A stretch of DNA of 55,996 bases from Propionibacterium sp. (GCA_022837595.1 JALHFX010000026.1:1-55996), one strand, 5' to 3'. Positions 44,007-53,674 are shown, counted from the first letter of the stretch. Notes: generated from the sequence alone by a model not told the origin. Made by a program: numbers and translations.

Positions 44007-46472
44007 GTGCGTATTTGCAGCAAGGTGGAACGGATCGAGCGGCTAGATCATCAGACCGCGGTTCACACAGACGCGGTCGAGATCAGGATCCTGTTCGTAA
44101 CCGATGACATCATTCGGATCCGTGCCGGATTCGATCCGGGCTTCGAGGAGGCATCCTACAGCCTGGTCATGACAGCTTGGGAAGACCGGCTCGACACATT
44201 TTTGGGGGCACGACGTACGCGCATCGCGCCTGCTGAAGCGACGCTCTTCGATGGCACCGACGAAGCAGTGCTCCAGGGCGAACGGTTGCGGGTTGTGATC
44301 GAGAAAGATCCATTCCGGATCTGCGTCTATGACGCCGACAACACCTTGTTACATGCCGACCTGGTCGACCTGGGCTATCAGGAGGACAGCAACCACCGAA
44401 GAATCCACACCAGCGAGATCTCTCCAGACGACTGCTTCTACGGTTTTGGGGAGAAAACCGGCATCTTCAACAAGGCTCAGAAGGCCATGTCAATGAGCCC
44501 GAAGGACGCGATGGGATACGACCCGCGCGAAACGGATTCGCTGTACAAGCACATCCCGTACTACATCAAGCTCAATCGTGTGACTCGTAAGGCGGTCGGG
44601 TACTTCTATCACAACACCGCTGAGTGCGATTTCGACATGGGACGCGAGAAGAGTAACTATTGGGCGCCGCACAGCCGTTACCGCGCCGACAGCGGCGATA
44701 TAGATCTGTTCTTGATCGCCGGCCCCTCGATCCGCGAGGTCGTGGAGCGCTATACCGACCTCACAGGTAAGTCAGTGATGCTGCCGAAGGCTGCATTGGG
44801 GTACCTCGGATCGTCCATGTACTACCCCGAATTAGACAAGGACGCCGACAGCGCGATCGTCGACTTCATCGACACCACCAAGAGCTATGAGATCCCCGTC
44901 GACGGTTTCCAGCTGTCCAGTGGCTACTGCCAGACAGAGACCTCAGCGGGCCTCAAACGGTGTGTCTTCACCTGGAACCACGATAGGTTCCCCGATCCTC
45001 CGGGCTTCTTTTCGGCGATGACCGAACGCGGGATCACCACCTCTCCCAACGTCAAACCCGGCATTCTGCTTGTACATCCGATGGTGCAGCAGATGAAGGA
45101 TGAGGGCATTTTCATCAAGGACTCCACCGGTCATGACGACGTCGTCGGTACCTGGTGGGGTGGTAAGGCTCATTTCGTCGATTACACCAACGCGCGTGCG
45201 CGTGAAGTTTGGAAGTCCTTGCTCAAAGAACATGTGTTGGAGATGGGCACCAGCTCAGTGTGGAACGACAACTGTGAATACGAAGGTGTGATCGACAAGG
45301 ACGCGAGAGTCTCCTTCGACGGCGCGGGCAGCACCATCGGCCACCTCAAATCGGCGATTGAGGAGATCTTCGGTGACGTCCGTCCGTTCATCGTCTGCCG
45401 TTCGGGGCATGCCGGCATTCAGCGCTATGCCCAGACCTGGGCAGGAGACAATCGCACAGGTTGGGACTCCCTCGAGTTCAATATCGCGACGATCCTGGGT
45501 ATGAGCCTGTCCGGCGTTGCAAACCAGGGTGCCGACATCGGTGGCTTCTACGGGCCGTCGCCTGACCCGGAGTTGTTCGTCCGCTGGGTACAGAACGGTA
45601 TCTTCCAACCCCGATTCTCGATTCATTCGGTGAACACTGACAACACTGTGACCGAGCCGTGGATGTATCGCGAATACACCGGCCACATACGCGAAGCGAT
45701 CCAGCTGCGGTACCGGATGTTGCCCTATCTGTATTCATTGATGGCACGCGCTCATGCGACCGGTCTGCCGATCATGGAGCCGATGTGCAGCGCCTTCCAG
45801 CACGATCCGGCTTGCTACGACGAAGGCGTCGATTTCATGCTCGGTGACTCGCTGTTGGTGGCCAATGTCGTCGCCCCGGGCGCGACCACCAAGAAGATCT
45901 ATCTGCCGGTGGGTGAAGACTTCTATGATCTCGTGACCCGCCAGCGTTACCGTGGCGGCCAGACGATCGAGCTGCCGGTCGAGCTGAGTAGCATTCCGCT
46001 CTTCGTCAAGAGCGGTGGCATCGTGGCGCTGTCGGAAGATCAGTTGACAAACTTCGCGACCCAGCAGGTCGAAAGACTTCACTTGCTGTGTGTCCCGGAT
46101 CGCGATGGCGAGTTCACCTTTTACGAGGACGACGGAGTCACCCGAGATTATGAGCGGGGCCTATGGCGTCGAACCCAGATTGAGATGAAGGCGGGCGAGC
46201 AGACCGTATTCTCGTTCACTCATCGAGGTGACTATCCAACCGCAGTCACCTCGATACATCTGGATGTGGTCCATCGGGAAAAAGCGCCCTACTGGGTGCA
46301 ACTGGGCGGTATGGGACTACCCCACTTCTTGGATCGGCGAGTATTCGAAGCTGCTGAAGTCGGATGGTACTACTCTCAGACCCTCAAGTCGGTACAGGTC
46401 AAGTATTTGAATCCCGGAACTGACTACACCGTCATTATCTCGTTCGAGAATTTCGACATGATTGGTATGTGA
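44007..46472 (+). CDS. GH31 alpha-glycosidase (alpha-glucosidase or alpha-xylosidase type)
   Basis: About 821 residues, glycoside hydrolase family 31, no signal peptide, so cytosolic. The N-terminal beta-sandwich includes DCFYGFGEKTG. The barrel carries the nucleophile Asp in SVWNDNCEYEG (about residue 421) and the acid/base Asp in TWAGDN (about 481), followed by GVANQGADIGGF and a C-terminal beta domain with FYEDDGVTRDY. I start at the GTG at 44007, behind GGGAGG; the frame is open 54 bases upstream. It begins the carbohydrate cluster, probably trimming alpha-linked glucose or xylose from imported oligosaccharides; which one cannot be told. Confidence 0.87.
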   Translation: MRICSKVERIERLDHQTAVHTDAVEIRILFVTDDIIRIRAGFDPGFEEASYSLVMTAWEDRLDTFLGARRTRIAPAEATLFDGTDEAVLQGERLRVVIEKDPFRICVYDADNTLLHADLVDLGYQEDSNHRRIHTSEISPDDCFYGFGEKTGIFNKAQKAMSMSPKDAMGYDPRETDSLYKHIPYYIKLNRVTRKAVGYFYHNTAECDFDMGREKSNYWAPHSRYRADSGDIDLFLIAGPSIREVVERYTDLTGKSVMLPKAALGYLGSSMYYPELDKDADSAIVDFIDTTKSYEIPVDGFQLSSGYCQTETSAGLKRCVFTWNHDRFPDPPGFFSAMTERGITTSPNVKPGILLVHPMVQQMKDEGIFIKDSTGHDDVVGTWWGGKAHFVDYTNARAREVWKSLLKEHVLEMGTSSVWNDNCEYEGVIDKDARVSFDGAGSTIGHLKSAIEEIFGDVRPFIVCRSGHAGIQRYAQTWAGDNRTGWDSLEFNIATILGMSLSGVANQGADIGGFYGPSPDPELFVRWVQNGIFQPRFSIHSVNTDNTVTEPWMYREYTGHIREAIQLRYRMLPYLYSLMARAHATGLPIMEPMCSAFQHDPACYDEGVDFMLGDSLLVANVVAPGATTKKIYLPVGEDFYDLVTRQRYRGGQTIELPVELSSIPLFVKSGGIVALSEDQLTNFATQQVERLHLLCVPDRDGEFTFYEDDGVTRDYERGLWRRTQIEMKAGEQTVFSFTHRGDYPTAVTSIHLDVVHREKAPYWVQLGGMGLPHFLDRRVFEAAEVGWYYSQTLKSVQVKYLNPGTDYTVIISFENFDMIGM

Positions 46473-46570
46473 GCTTGGAGGGGAGGTAATGGATGGGTAT
46501 CGGTAGAACGTGATTGCGTGGAGGCGCCTCTCGCGGTGATAGATGCTCCTGGTGGGCCTGGATTAGGGAC

Positions 46571-47410
46571 TCAGCTGTTAACTATCGTGTCCAGGTGTGT
46601 GTGCAGAGCTGCTTTTCTGCTTGCGCTTGGTGACATGTCAGTTAGTTGTCTGAAGACGCGATTGAAATGTGTGACGTTAGCAAAGCCGACGCGTTTACTG
46701 ATTTCAGTGATGCTTAGGTCGGTCTCATTAAGTAATCGCTGAGCTTGCCCGATACGTACATTGTTGAGGTATTCGATCACTGTTGATCGGGTAAGGTTCT
46801 TGAATTCGCGGCACAGGTAGTATTGGCTGATGTGAAAACGTGACGCCAATTCGGTGAGTGTCAGGTGCTCGCCGTAATTCTCGTGAAGATATCGGATAAC
46901 AAGCGTCATGCGGTCGGTTCGTTCGACGAGTGCATCGGTAGGTTGTTGTCGGAGCACCTTGATCAAGATGCTGGTCAAGAGCAAGCGCATCTGTTCACTG
47001 CGGTACTCCTCGCGGGTGTCCTGGAGACGCGCCAGCTCGGCCAACATAAAGTCAACACTGGCCCTTGTCTGGCCGGCTAGGTGATATGACCGCGGCTGCC
47101 CGCTCAGGCGCTCGAGAATGCTGGGTACCAGCACACATTCTTGGGTGAAGTAGAGGACCACGCGCTTGAAGCGGATGTCGGTCTCGCCATACGAGTGATG
47201 CATCACAAACGGTGGAAAGACGAGCAGGCTGCCCGCATCAATCTGATACAGGCTGTCACCAGCAACGTGATAGCGACTGCCTGCTTCGAGATAATAGACT
47301 TCAAAGTAGGTGTGGTAATGCGATCGTTGCATATTGTCGTTCACGCCTTGGATGCGAGCGAGTGCAATTTCGCTGCCGCCCGCCATCAGATGTCCGGCCT
47401 GATCAAACAC
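46571..47410 (-). CDS. AraC-family transcriptional regulator of the sugar cluster
   Basis: 279 residues: N-terminal cupin sensor domain (HYHTYFEVYYLEAGSRYHV, DAGSLLVFPPFVMHHSYG) and a C-terminal double helix-turn-helix (LTLTELASRFHISQYYLCREFKNLTRSTVIEYLNNVRIGQAQRLL, then ITEISKRVGFANVTHFNRVFRQLTDMSPS). GTG start with GGGAGG seven bases upstream. Divergent from the ABC transporter genes across a 331-bp region, so it is probably the local activator responding to an imported sugar. Confidence 0.9.
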   Translation of the reverse strand: MFDQAGHLMAGGSEIALARIQGVNDNMQRSHYHTYFEVYYLEAGSRYHVAGDSLYQIDAGSLLVFPPFVMHHSYGETDIRFKRVVLYFTQECVLVPSILERLSGQPRSYHLAGQTRASVDFMLAELARLQDTREEYRSEQMRLLLTSILIKVLRQQPTDALVERTDRMTLVIRYLHENYGEHLTLTELASRFHISQYYLCREFKNLTRSTVIEYLNNVRIGQAQRLLNETDLSITEISKRVGFANVTHFNRVFRQLTDMSPSASRKAALHTHLDTIVNS

Positions 47411-47741
47411 GAGACACCTCCCACGGTCTTGGAGATCTATGCTTCATAGCGTAAGTCAACGAGCCAAAACGTCAAGCTGGTTGTGATGCTGGCTGCGTGA
47501 TAGACGTCCGTGGCCAAATATGGCGAGCCGCGAGGGACGCATGATCCCTGGGTTTTGGCTGGTATCTGTCGGCGTGAAGTCGTGCGTCGCCCGTCTGTTC
47601 TGTCACTGTGTCCACTATCGATTTCACCGAGCTTAAATAATGGCAACTACGACTCGTTTGTCGTAGTGATAGCGCGTAGTATGACAATGACGTCATTGGG
47701 GCCCAATGGTGGTGGCGCCCACAGTATCAAGGAGGATCGTG
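47411..47741. promoter_or_regulatory. divergent control region with two inverted repeats
   Basis: 331 bp between the AraC-type regulator and the binding-protein gene with no coding frame I accept. CAATGACGTCATTG at 47685-47698 is a perfect 14-bp palindrome, and CTACGAC / GTCGTAG (6-nt loop) lies at 47647-47666. Both sit 40-95 bp before the start codon, where an operator or a terminator-like hairpin in the leader would act. AAGGAGG at 47729-47735 is the strong ribosome site of the next gene. Confidence 0.6.
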
Positions 47742-49052
47742 GTGAAGAAGTTGAGAGGAATTCTTGCAGGGCTCTGTGCAGTACCTCTAGTGCTCGCGGT
47801 GGCGGCCTGTGCACCTGGACAGGTGGAGGGCGGAGACCAGCCCGAAGCGCCTGTAGGCAGCTTCAATCCAGCGGATTACGCTGGCGAGACGCTCGAATAC
47901 ATGTACTTCACAGATGGCCCGGACGAGCAAGCGACGCGTGATCTAATCAAGAAATTCGAAACCGAATACGACGTGACGGTGAAGCTTGAGGTTCTCCCGT
48001 ATTCAGACCTCGTTACATCAACGCTGAACCGTCTTTCTGCGGGCAATGCGCCCGACGTCATCCGACTCACGGCACTGACCGACTTCCGCGACGACCTGCT
48101 CATTCTTGACCCTTATCTGGGTGAGGATTACAGCGACGAGTTTCTCGCAGGACCGCAGCTTGCCGTCATCAACGATCAGAAGCAGATGATCGCGGTCCCG
48201 AGCGATCTGACGCTCAACGGTCCGTTCGTGAACGTGGATCTCTTCAACGCGGCAGGCGTCGAGATTCCTGACAAGTGGACGTGGCCCGAGATGATCGATA
48301 AGGCCAAGCAGGTTAAGGAAGCCACTGGCATCCCGTACGCGTTTGCGATGGATAAGTCCGGTCACCGTCTGTCGACCGTGCTGAGCCAGTACGGCACCTA
48401 CATGCTCAACAGCGAAGGGAACGCACTGAACCAGGAGAAGGCCGTTGCCGCGCTGCAGCCGCTCATCGACATGATGGCGAACGACGATATGCCAGCTGAC
48501 TTCTGGCTGGGCTCCGGCTCTCGATACGAAGGCGCCAACGAAATCTTCCTCGCAGGCGAAACCCCGATTTACCTCTCGGGCAACTGGCAGGTAGGACAGT
48601 TCGTCAAGAACGCAGGCTTCGATTGGGCCGTCGCGTCGAATCCGTGCGCTGAGCAGTGCGGAGGCTTCCCGGGCGGCAAGTTCATGGCTGCTTTCAAACA
48701 GTCGAAGAACCCCGCGCTCGCAGCTGAGTTCCTTCGGTTCATGAACGACACCCAGAACCAGGAGCAGTTCGTGACGGTCTCGGGTCAACTTCCTACCCGC
48801 TCGGATCTCTCGAAGGTTGGGCTCACTTATGCTGATCCGGCCACACAGGCAGCGATGGATGTCTTCCTCGCCGACCTTGTGATTACGCCTGAAGCCGGCT
48901 TCGCGGCAAACGGTAATCCGGCCTTCTCCCCGTCGGCCACAGTCCTGGTCGACGAGGTCGCCAAGGTCGTCGGTGGCAAGAAGGATCTGAAGACAGCCAT
49001 GGCAGACCTCAGCGTCCAGATCGATGACCTCGTCGCGGAGATCGATCAGTGA
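47742..49052 (+). CDS. sugar ABC transporter substrate-binding lipoprotein (CUT1)
   Basis: About 436 residues. Lipoprotein signal peptide MKKLRGILAGLCAVPLVLAVAAC with lipobox VAAC, Cys23. The mature part is a family-1 solute-binding protein (DLVTSTLNRLSAGNAPDVIRL, IAVPSDLTLNGPFVNVDLF, GIPYAFAMDKSG). AAGGAGG six bases before the GTG fixes the start; an adjacent GTG one codon upstream is possible. It presents an oligosaccharide to the two permeases that follow. The stop overlaps the first permease start. Confidence 0.92.
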   Translation: MKKLRGILAGLCAVPLVLAVAACAPGQVEGGDQPEAPVGSFNPADYAGETLEYMYFTDGPDEQATRDLIKKFETEYDVTVKLEVLPYSDLVTSTLNRLSAGNAPDVIRLTALTDFRDDLLILDPYLGEDYSDEFLAGPQLAVINDQKQMIAVPSDLTLNGPFVNVDLFNAAGVEIPDKWTWPEMIDKAKQVKEATGIPYAFAMDKSGHRLSTVLSQYGTYMLNSEGNALNQEKAVAALQPLIDMMANDDMPADFWLGSGSRYEGANEIFLAGETPIYLSGNWQVGQFVKNAGFDWAVASNPCAEQCGGFPGGKFMAAFKQSKNPALAAEFLRFMNDTQNQEQFVTVSGQLPTRSDLSKVGLTYADPATQAAMDVFLADLVITPEAGFAANGNPAFSPSATVLVDEVAKVVGGKKDLKTAMADLSVQIDDLVAEIDQ

Positions 49053-49972
49053 CAGCATCACAAACCAGAACCGCTAGCCCGCGTCGTAAGACGTGGGCTA
49101 GCGGGGCATGGAAGACCAAGCTTGCGCCGTATCTGTTCTTACTGCCCAACATGGCGATCTTCGCAACCTTCACCATCTATCCGGCGATTAACGGCTTCAA
49201 CATGTCGCTCTACTCGTCGTCGAATGGCCGAACGTTCAAATGGGAAGGTCTTGGCAATTACCAGAAGATCCTGACCGATCAGGAGTTCTGGGGTGTCGCG
49301 AGAAACACTGTGATCTACACAGTCTCTTTCGTCGTACTCGCCACGGTCTTCGCATTGTTGATCGCTACTCTTGTCAATGCGCAAGGACGCGGAAAGACCT
49401 TCTTCCGGGCAGTTTTCTTTGTTCCCGTCCTGGTCTCTCCGGTTGCTGTCGGTCTGATCTGGAACTGGATCCTGGAGCGTCAGAACGGGCTCCTCAACAC
49501 GGCGCTCGGGGGTATCGGGCTTGGCCCTGTCCCGTGGCTCGTGAACCCTGCCTGGGCGATGGTGGCCATCATCATGGTCGGCGTTTGGATGCAGACAGGC
49601 TTCTACATGCTCATTCTGCTAGCGGGTCTGCAGAGTATTGATCCGGTCCTTTTCGAAGCGGCAAAGATGGATGGTGCGTCGGCTTGGCGCCAGTTCCGCA
49701 GCATCACGCTTCCGATGCTGAGCCCCAGCATGGCCGTCGTGGTTATTCTCGCGACGATCCACGGTTTCCAGTCGTTCGACTTCATCTGGACACTGACGGG
49801 CGGTGGCCCTGTGGGTGCGACAACCCTCATGGTCCAGTACATCTACGAAAACGGTTTCGAGTCGCCCATCCGGTACGGCATAGCCACTGCAGGCGGGGTC
49901 CTTCTCTTCATCGCTGTGTTCATTCTGACGATGATCAACTGGGCCGTCAGCCGGAGACAGGAGGCAGTGTGA
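49049..49972 (+). CDS. sugar ABC transporter permease 1 (MalF/UgpA-like)
   Basis: 307 residues, six hydrophobic helices (first at about 28-48, LAPYLFLLPNMAIFATFTIYPA). The cytoplasmic EAA loop appears as LFEAAKMDGASAWRQFRSITLPML, which docks the ATPase. The GTG start overlaps the stop of the binding protein (GTGA). Importantly, its stop also overlaps the GTG that should start the second permease. No ATPase gene is present in the window. Confidence 0.93.
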   Translation: MTASQTRTASPRRKTWASGAWKTKLAPYLFLLPNMAIFATFTIYPAINGFNMSLYSSSNGRTFKWEGLGNYQKILTDQEFWGVARNTVIYTVSFVVLATVFALLIATLVNAQGRGKTFFRAVFFVPVLVSPVAVGLIWNWILERQNGLLNTALGGIGLGPVPWLVNPAWAMVAIIMVGVWMQTGFYMLILLAGLQSIDPVLFEAAKMDGASAWRQFRSITLPMLSPSMAVVVILATIHGFQSFDFIWTLTGGGPVGATTLMVQYIYENGFESPIRYGIATAGGVLLFIAVFILTMINWAVSRRQEAV

Positions 49973-50061
49973 GCGCGCAAACAGCCAGTCCAGAAGTCTA
50001 GAAGAAGCCCACCTGGACCTCGATCAGCGGATCGAAGGTACACCTATCGGACGCCCTGCGA
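49969..50061 (+). other. interrupted N-terminus of permease 2 (in-frame TAG)
   Basis: A GTG at 49969 overlaps the permease 1 stop exactly as the other coupled starts here do. It reads SAQTASPEV, then TAG at 49999-50001, then continues in the same frame as KKPTWTSISGSKVHLSDALR directly into the first membrane helix of the next gene. This looks like the normal cytoplasmic tail of a CUT1 permease broken by one nonsense codon. Confidence 0.7.
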
Positions 50062-50850
50062 GTGGTCGTGCTCATCACAGGTGCTCTGATCGCGATAATC
50101 CCGCTCGTGTGGATGTTCCTGGGCTCGTTCAAATCGCCCACGGAACTAGCGCAGCGCCCTCCCACGTTCCTACCGGAGTCATGGGCGCTGACCAACTACA
50201 CCGAGGCGCTCGGACGATTCAACTTCGTCCAGTACCTGACAAACAGCGTTCTCGTCACGGTCGGCGCGACGGTTCTCACGTTGGCGATTAACTCGATGGC
50301 AGCGTACGCACTGGCGAAGTACAACTTCCGGGGACGCACGGCGCTCTTCTTGATCACCCTCGCGACCATCATGATCCCGCTCCAAGTGATCCTGATTCCC
50401 GTATATCAGGTGGTGGCCTCGCTTGGCCTGGTCAACACCTTGTGGGGCATGATCATCCCTGCCGCAGCTACCCCGACAGGGGTTTTTCTGTTACGGCAGT
50501 ACATGCTCACGATCCCTGACGAACTGATCGAGGCAGCACGAGTCGATGGCTCGGGGGAGTTCCGAACGTTCTGGCAGATCATCCTGCCGCTGTCAGCCCC
50601 GGCGCTTGCGGTGGTCGCGATCTTCTCGATCATGTGGCGTTGGAGTGACTTCTTGTGGCCACTGGTCGTGGCTCAGAGCGAAGCCGTATATACCCTGCCG
50701 GTCGCACTTGCTCGGTTCAACGCCGAGTTGACTGTGCCGTTCAATCTGATCCTAGCGATGGGTGTCGTTTCCACTATCCCCGTGCTGATCCTCTTCCTGA
50801 TCTTCCAGAAGCAGATCGCGACCGGCATCGCTAACACAGGGATCAAGTAG
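50062..50850 (+). CDS. sugar ABC transporter permease 2 (MalG-like), possibly N-terminally truncated
   Basis: 262 residues from the internal GTG. The first helix starts immediately (VVLITGALIAIIPLVWMFLGSF), and the EAA loop is LIEAARVDGSGEFRTFWQIILPLSAPAL. Family members are about 275-300 residues with a 15-30 residue cytoplasmic tail. That tail is present upstream but interrupted by TAG at codon 11. No good ribosome site precedes the GTG at 50062, so expression may depend on readthrough, on coupling, or may be lost. All six helices are otherwise intact. Confidence 0.8.
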   Translation: MVVLITGALIAIIPLVWMFLGSFKSPTELAQRPPTFLPESWALTNYTEALGRFNFVQYLTNSVLVTVGATVLTLAINSMAAYALAKYNFRGRTALFLITLATIMIPLQVILIPVYQVVASLGLVNTLWGMIIPAAATPTGVFLLRQYMLTIPDELIEAARVDGSGEFRTFWQIILPLSAPALAVVAIFSIMWRWSDFLWPLVVAQSEAVYTLPVALARFNAELTVPFNLILAMGVVSTIPVLILFLIFQKQIATGIANTGIK

Positions 50851-50908
50851 TCCACGCTACGCGGCTCACGCCTGACATATTCGGGCAGCCCAATTCGGAG
50901 AAGGAGCT

Positions 50909-53674
50909 ATGCGTTCACCTCTCGCACCTACTGGACGCACCGTGCACACGACGGCTGCGGATGGCACGATTCGCGATTGGCTCGTCACTGAGGCTTGGTC
51001 GCTCCCGGCCGATGACCTGGAGCGGTTCCTGGATCCAAACGGCGATCCGTGGGGTCCCGTGCGGTTTTCTGACGGACTCCCGACCGCTGATCAGGGACGC
51101 TGGGTGCTTACCCAAGGACCAGACGCCGGCCCTTTGAAAGAACGGATACTCGAAGCCCACACACCGAACCTTGCTCAAAGACTTCCGGATGTCTGCGAGG
51201 GCGCCCCGGTGGCATGGGAGGCTTTTGGAACCCGCTTTGAGGGAGCCTTCAAACGTCGACACACCGGCTGGGACGGAATGGTCGACTGGTCTGCATTCTG
51301 TTTCACACCCGAGTATCGAGCAGCAGTCGCTGCGACGGCCATCGAGATTGATCAAGCTGAATGGCGCACGATCGAGATTTCCTCGACCGGCCCCTACGCC
51401 TTCTGGGTCGACGGTCAACTGGTGCACAGTTCGACGACCGTCTCCTATATGGAGCCGTCTACCCACAGCTTGCAGCTACGTCTGCATTCTCGTCTGACGA
51501 CCTTCCACGTAGCCACCTGGCAGGTGGCTTTCCGTGAGGTTCGCCATATTGTTCGGGTACGGGTTACCGGCCTGCCCGTGCGGGTCGTCATTCCCTCGCC
51601 AGGCGCAGACGAGACGGTTGCCCGGCTTGCAGAGACCTTGCTCGCCGGTGTCGGGAATCCGAGTTGGGCTCAGGAAGGTGATCAAGCCGAACTCATAGCT
51701 CCTGCAGGCGTGAACTTCACGGTTCAGGTGGCGGATTCTCCCGCACAACATCTTCGTTCCGACGCCGATGGCAGGCTGCGATACTCACTTGCTGGCGCTC
51801 CGCAAGATGACACTGACGAGGACGAATCCGGCAGCTCGACGGCCGCCTCGATACTCTCGTCCGGGGAATCACTGGTGCGCGTGCGATTGGATGATCCGCG
51901 TAGCCCGCTCGCCGCTGAATTCCACGTGGCAGCGTTGCCTGCAACCAGTACCGAGACCAGCGAGGGCGATGCCGAATCCTGGCGTAGCGATGTCCTGAGC
52001 CATATCGCAAGCTGGGACCAGGTCGGCCCGTCCAGCACCGCACGGCTGCTTGCGCGCTACGCTGCCGATCCCCGGACGCGGGTGAGGCGGGCAGATCTAG
52101 AGTCCGCTCGCCATCGTGTACGCACGCGGGGCGACTGCGCCGACTTCGAGATCATCGCTTTGTTATTTGTGTGGCACCGCATCCCGGCGGCCAACTGGGA
52201 CGAAGGTCTCCGCGATGAAGTGCGCAGTGATCTCACGCATATGAAGTACTGGATCACTCAGCCCGGGCTCGACGCAATGTGTTATTTCACCGAGAATCAC
52301 CAGCTGGTCTGGCATATCGCCCAAACTCTGGCTGGTGAGGCCTTCGCCGAGGACGTCTTCTCGGTTGACGGCCGGATCGGTCGTAGCCACGCCGACGAGG
52401 GTCGCGTCCGAACCGCTGGCTGGATCTCACGCAAACTTGCCGGCGGTTTCAGTGAGTTCGACTCGAACGCATACTTGGCCATCGACACGTATGCGCTGGT
52501 GGCGTTGGTGGAGATGGGCGAAGATCCTCTTATCCGGACTGCGGCGAGCATCCTGATCGACCAGATTCTGGTGAGCCTCGCGTCGAACTCATGGCGTGGC
52601 ATCCACGGCGCCGCGCACGGCCGTAGTTATGTGCAGACTCTGCGATCAGCGCGGTATGAGGAGACATCCCCTCTGCTGCGTTTGATCGCCGGCGTCGGTA
52701 CGCTCAACGACGCCGTGCTACCCGTGACAGCGCTCGCTCTGGCCAAGCATTATGTGATCCCCGATGTAGTGCGAGAACTCGCGCGCACTCAATCTGAAGA
52801 ATGGTGGGGGCGTCAGGTCTACCGGGGCGAGCTCACGTTTGAGCGGGATCTGCTGCAGCGGCCGTACCGCTCCGACGTTCGTGTCTGGCGGACGCCCGGT
52901 GTCATGCTCGCGAGCGTTCAGGACTACCGTTCCGGTCTGCCGGGACTCCAGGAGCATCTGTGGGGAGCTACCCTCGGCCGCGAGGCGCAGGTGTTCGTGA
53001 CCCACCCTTCGAACGCGGATACGGGCTCCTCGGCGCGACCGAACGCGTGGGTGGGCCACCGGGTTCTAGGGCGCGTTCACCAGCACCGCAATGTGGCTGT
53101 TCATCTTCAGCGATTCACACCCACAGATCCCCGTGCGGAAACTCATCTCTGGCTTCCCTCAGCCCAGTTTGCCGAGCTCCATCAGTTGGACGACTGGGTC
53201 TTTGCGCGGCGTGGCAACGGTTATCTGGCGATCGCTACGCCGGGTGGGGTAGCGCCTGTCAGGACCGGCGATACGGCTTATCAGGAGTGGCGTCCGCGAT
53301 CTGGGGGTGCCGTTTGGATCGCTGTTGTCGGAGACGCTGTCACCGAGGGTCCCTTCGAGGCATGGCGGAGTGATCTGGCCGCAGCTGCTTTGGACTGGAA
53401 TCCGGATGGAGTGAACTCTTCGGGAGTGATCTTCGATGGGGCGAGATGGCCTCGTATCGAGGCCAGTTACGAGGGGCCGTTCCTGGTGAACGGTCGACCG
53501 GAGGGCATTGTGAATGGTCAGGTCGAGACTGAGCCTCGTTTCGATAATCCCGCGTTCCGGCTGGAGTTTGGGCAGGACGCGGCATTGATCTCATGGCATG
53601 GCGTCGAGTATCTCCTTGAGATCGGCAAAGGACTTCAAGCGGCAAGTGAGGTGATTACGCGCGATGGCCGGTGA
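50909..53674 (+). CDS. large protein of uncharacterised family, candidate polysaccharide lyase or glycosidase
   Basis: 921 residues, no signal peptide. Residues 1-340 are beta-rich, with a jelly-roll-like WRTIEISSTGPYAFWVDGQLV (152-172). Residues of about 355-640 are helical, like an alpha/alpha toroid, and hold the most striking motifs: FTENHQ (460-465), GFSEFDSNAY (513-522), and HGRSY (570-574). Residues of about 650-921 are beta-strand-rich (DDWVFARRGNGYLAIATPGG). I recall these motifs from large hypothetical proteins of actinobacteria and Chloroflexi, not from a named CAZy family. Its stop overlaps a GH105-like gene, which acts after lyases, so a lyase role is the leading guess. GGAGAAGGAG precedes the ATG. 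Confidence 0.75.
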   Translation: MRSPLAPTGRTVHTTAADGTIRDWLVTEAWSLPADDLERFLDPNGDPWGPVRFSDGLPTADQGRWVLTQGPDAGPLKERILEAHTPNLAQRLPDVCEGAPVAWEAFGTRFEGAFKRRHTGWDGMVDWSAFCFTPEYRAAVAATAIEIDQAEWRTIEISSTGPYAFWVDGQLVHSSTTVSYMEPSTHSLQLRLHSRLTTFHVATWQVAFREVRHIVRVRVTGLPVRVVIPSPGADETVARLAETLLAGVGNPSWAQEGDQAELIAPAGVNFTVQVADSPAQHLRSDADGRLRYSLAGAPQDDTDEDESGSSTAASILSSGESLVRVRLDDPRSPLAAEFHVAALPATSTETSEGDAESWRSDVLSHIASWDQVGPSSTARLLARYAADPRTRVRRADLESARHRVRTRGDCADFEIIALLFVWHRIPAANWDEGLRDEVRSDLTHMKYWITQPGLDAMCYFTENHQLVWHIAQTLAGEAFAEDVFSVDGRIGRSHADEGRVRTAGWISRKLAGGFSEFDSNAYLAIDTYALVALVEMGEDPLIRTAASILIDQILVSLASNSWRGIHGAAHGRSYVQTLRSARYEETSPLLRLIAGVGTLNDAVLPVTALALAKHYVIPDVVRELARTQSEEWWGRQVYRGELTFERDLLQRPYRSDVRVWRTPGVMLASVQDYRSGLPGLQEHLWGATLGREAQVFVTHPSNADTGSSARPNAWVGHRVLGRVHQHRNVAVHLQRFTPTDPRAETHLWLPSAQFAELHQLDDWVFARRGNGYLAIATPGGVAPVRTGDTAYQEWRPRSGGAVWIAVVGDAVTEGPFEAWRSDLAAAALDWNPDGVNSSGVIFDGARWPRIEASYEGPFLVNGRPEGIVNGQVETEPRFDNPAFRLEFGQDAALISWHGVEYLLEIGKGLQAASEVITRDGR

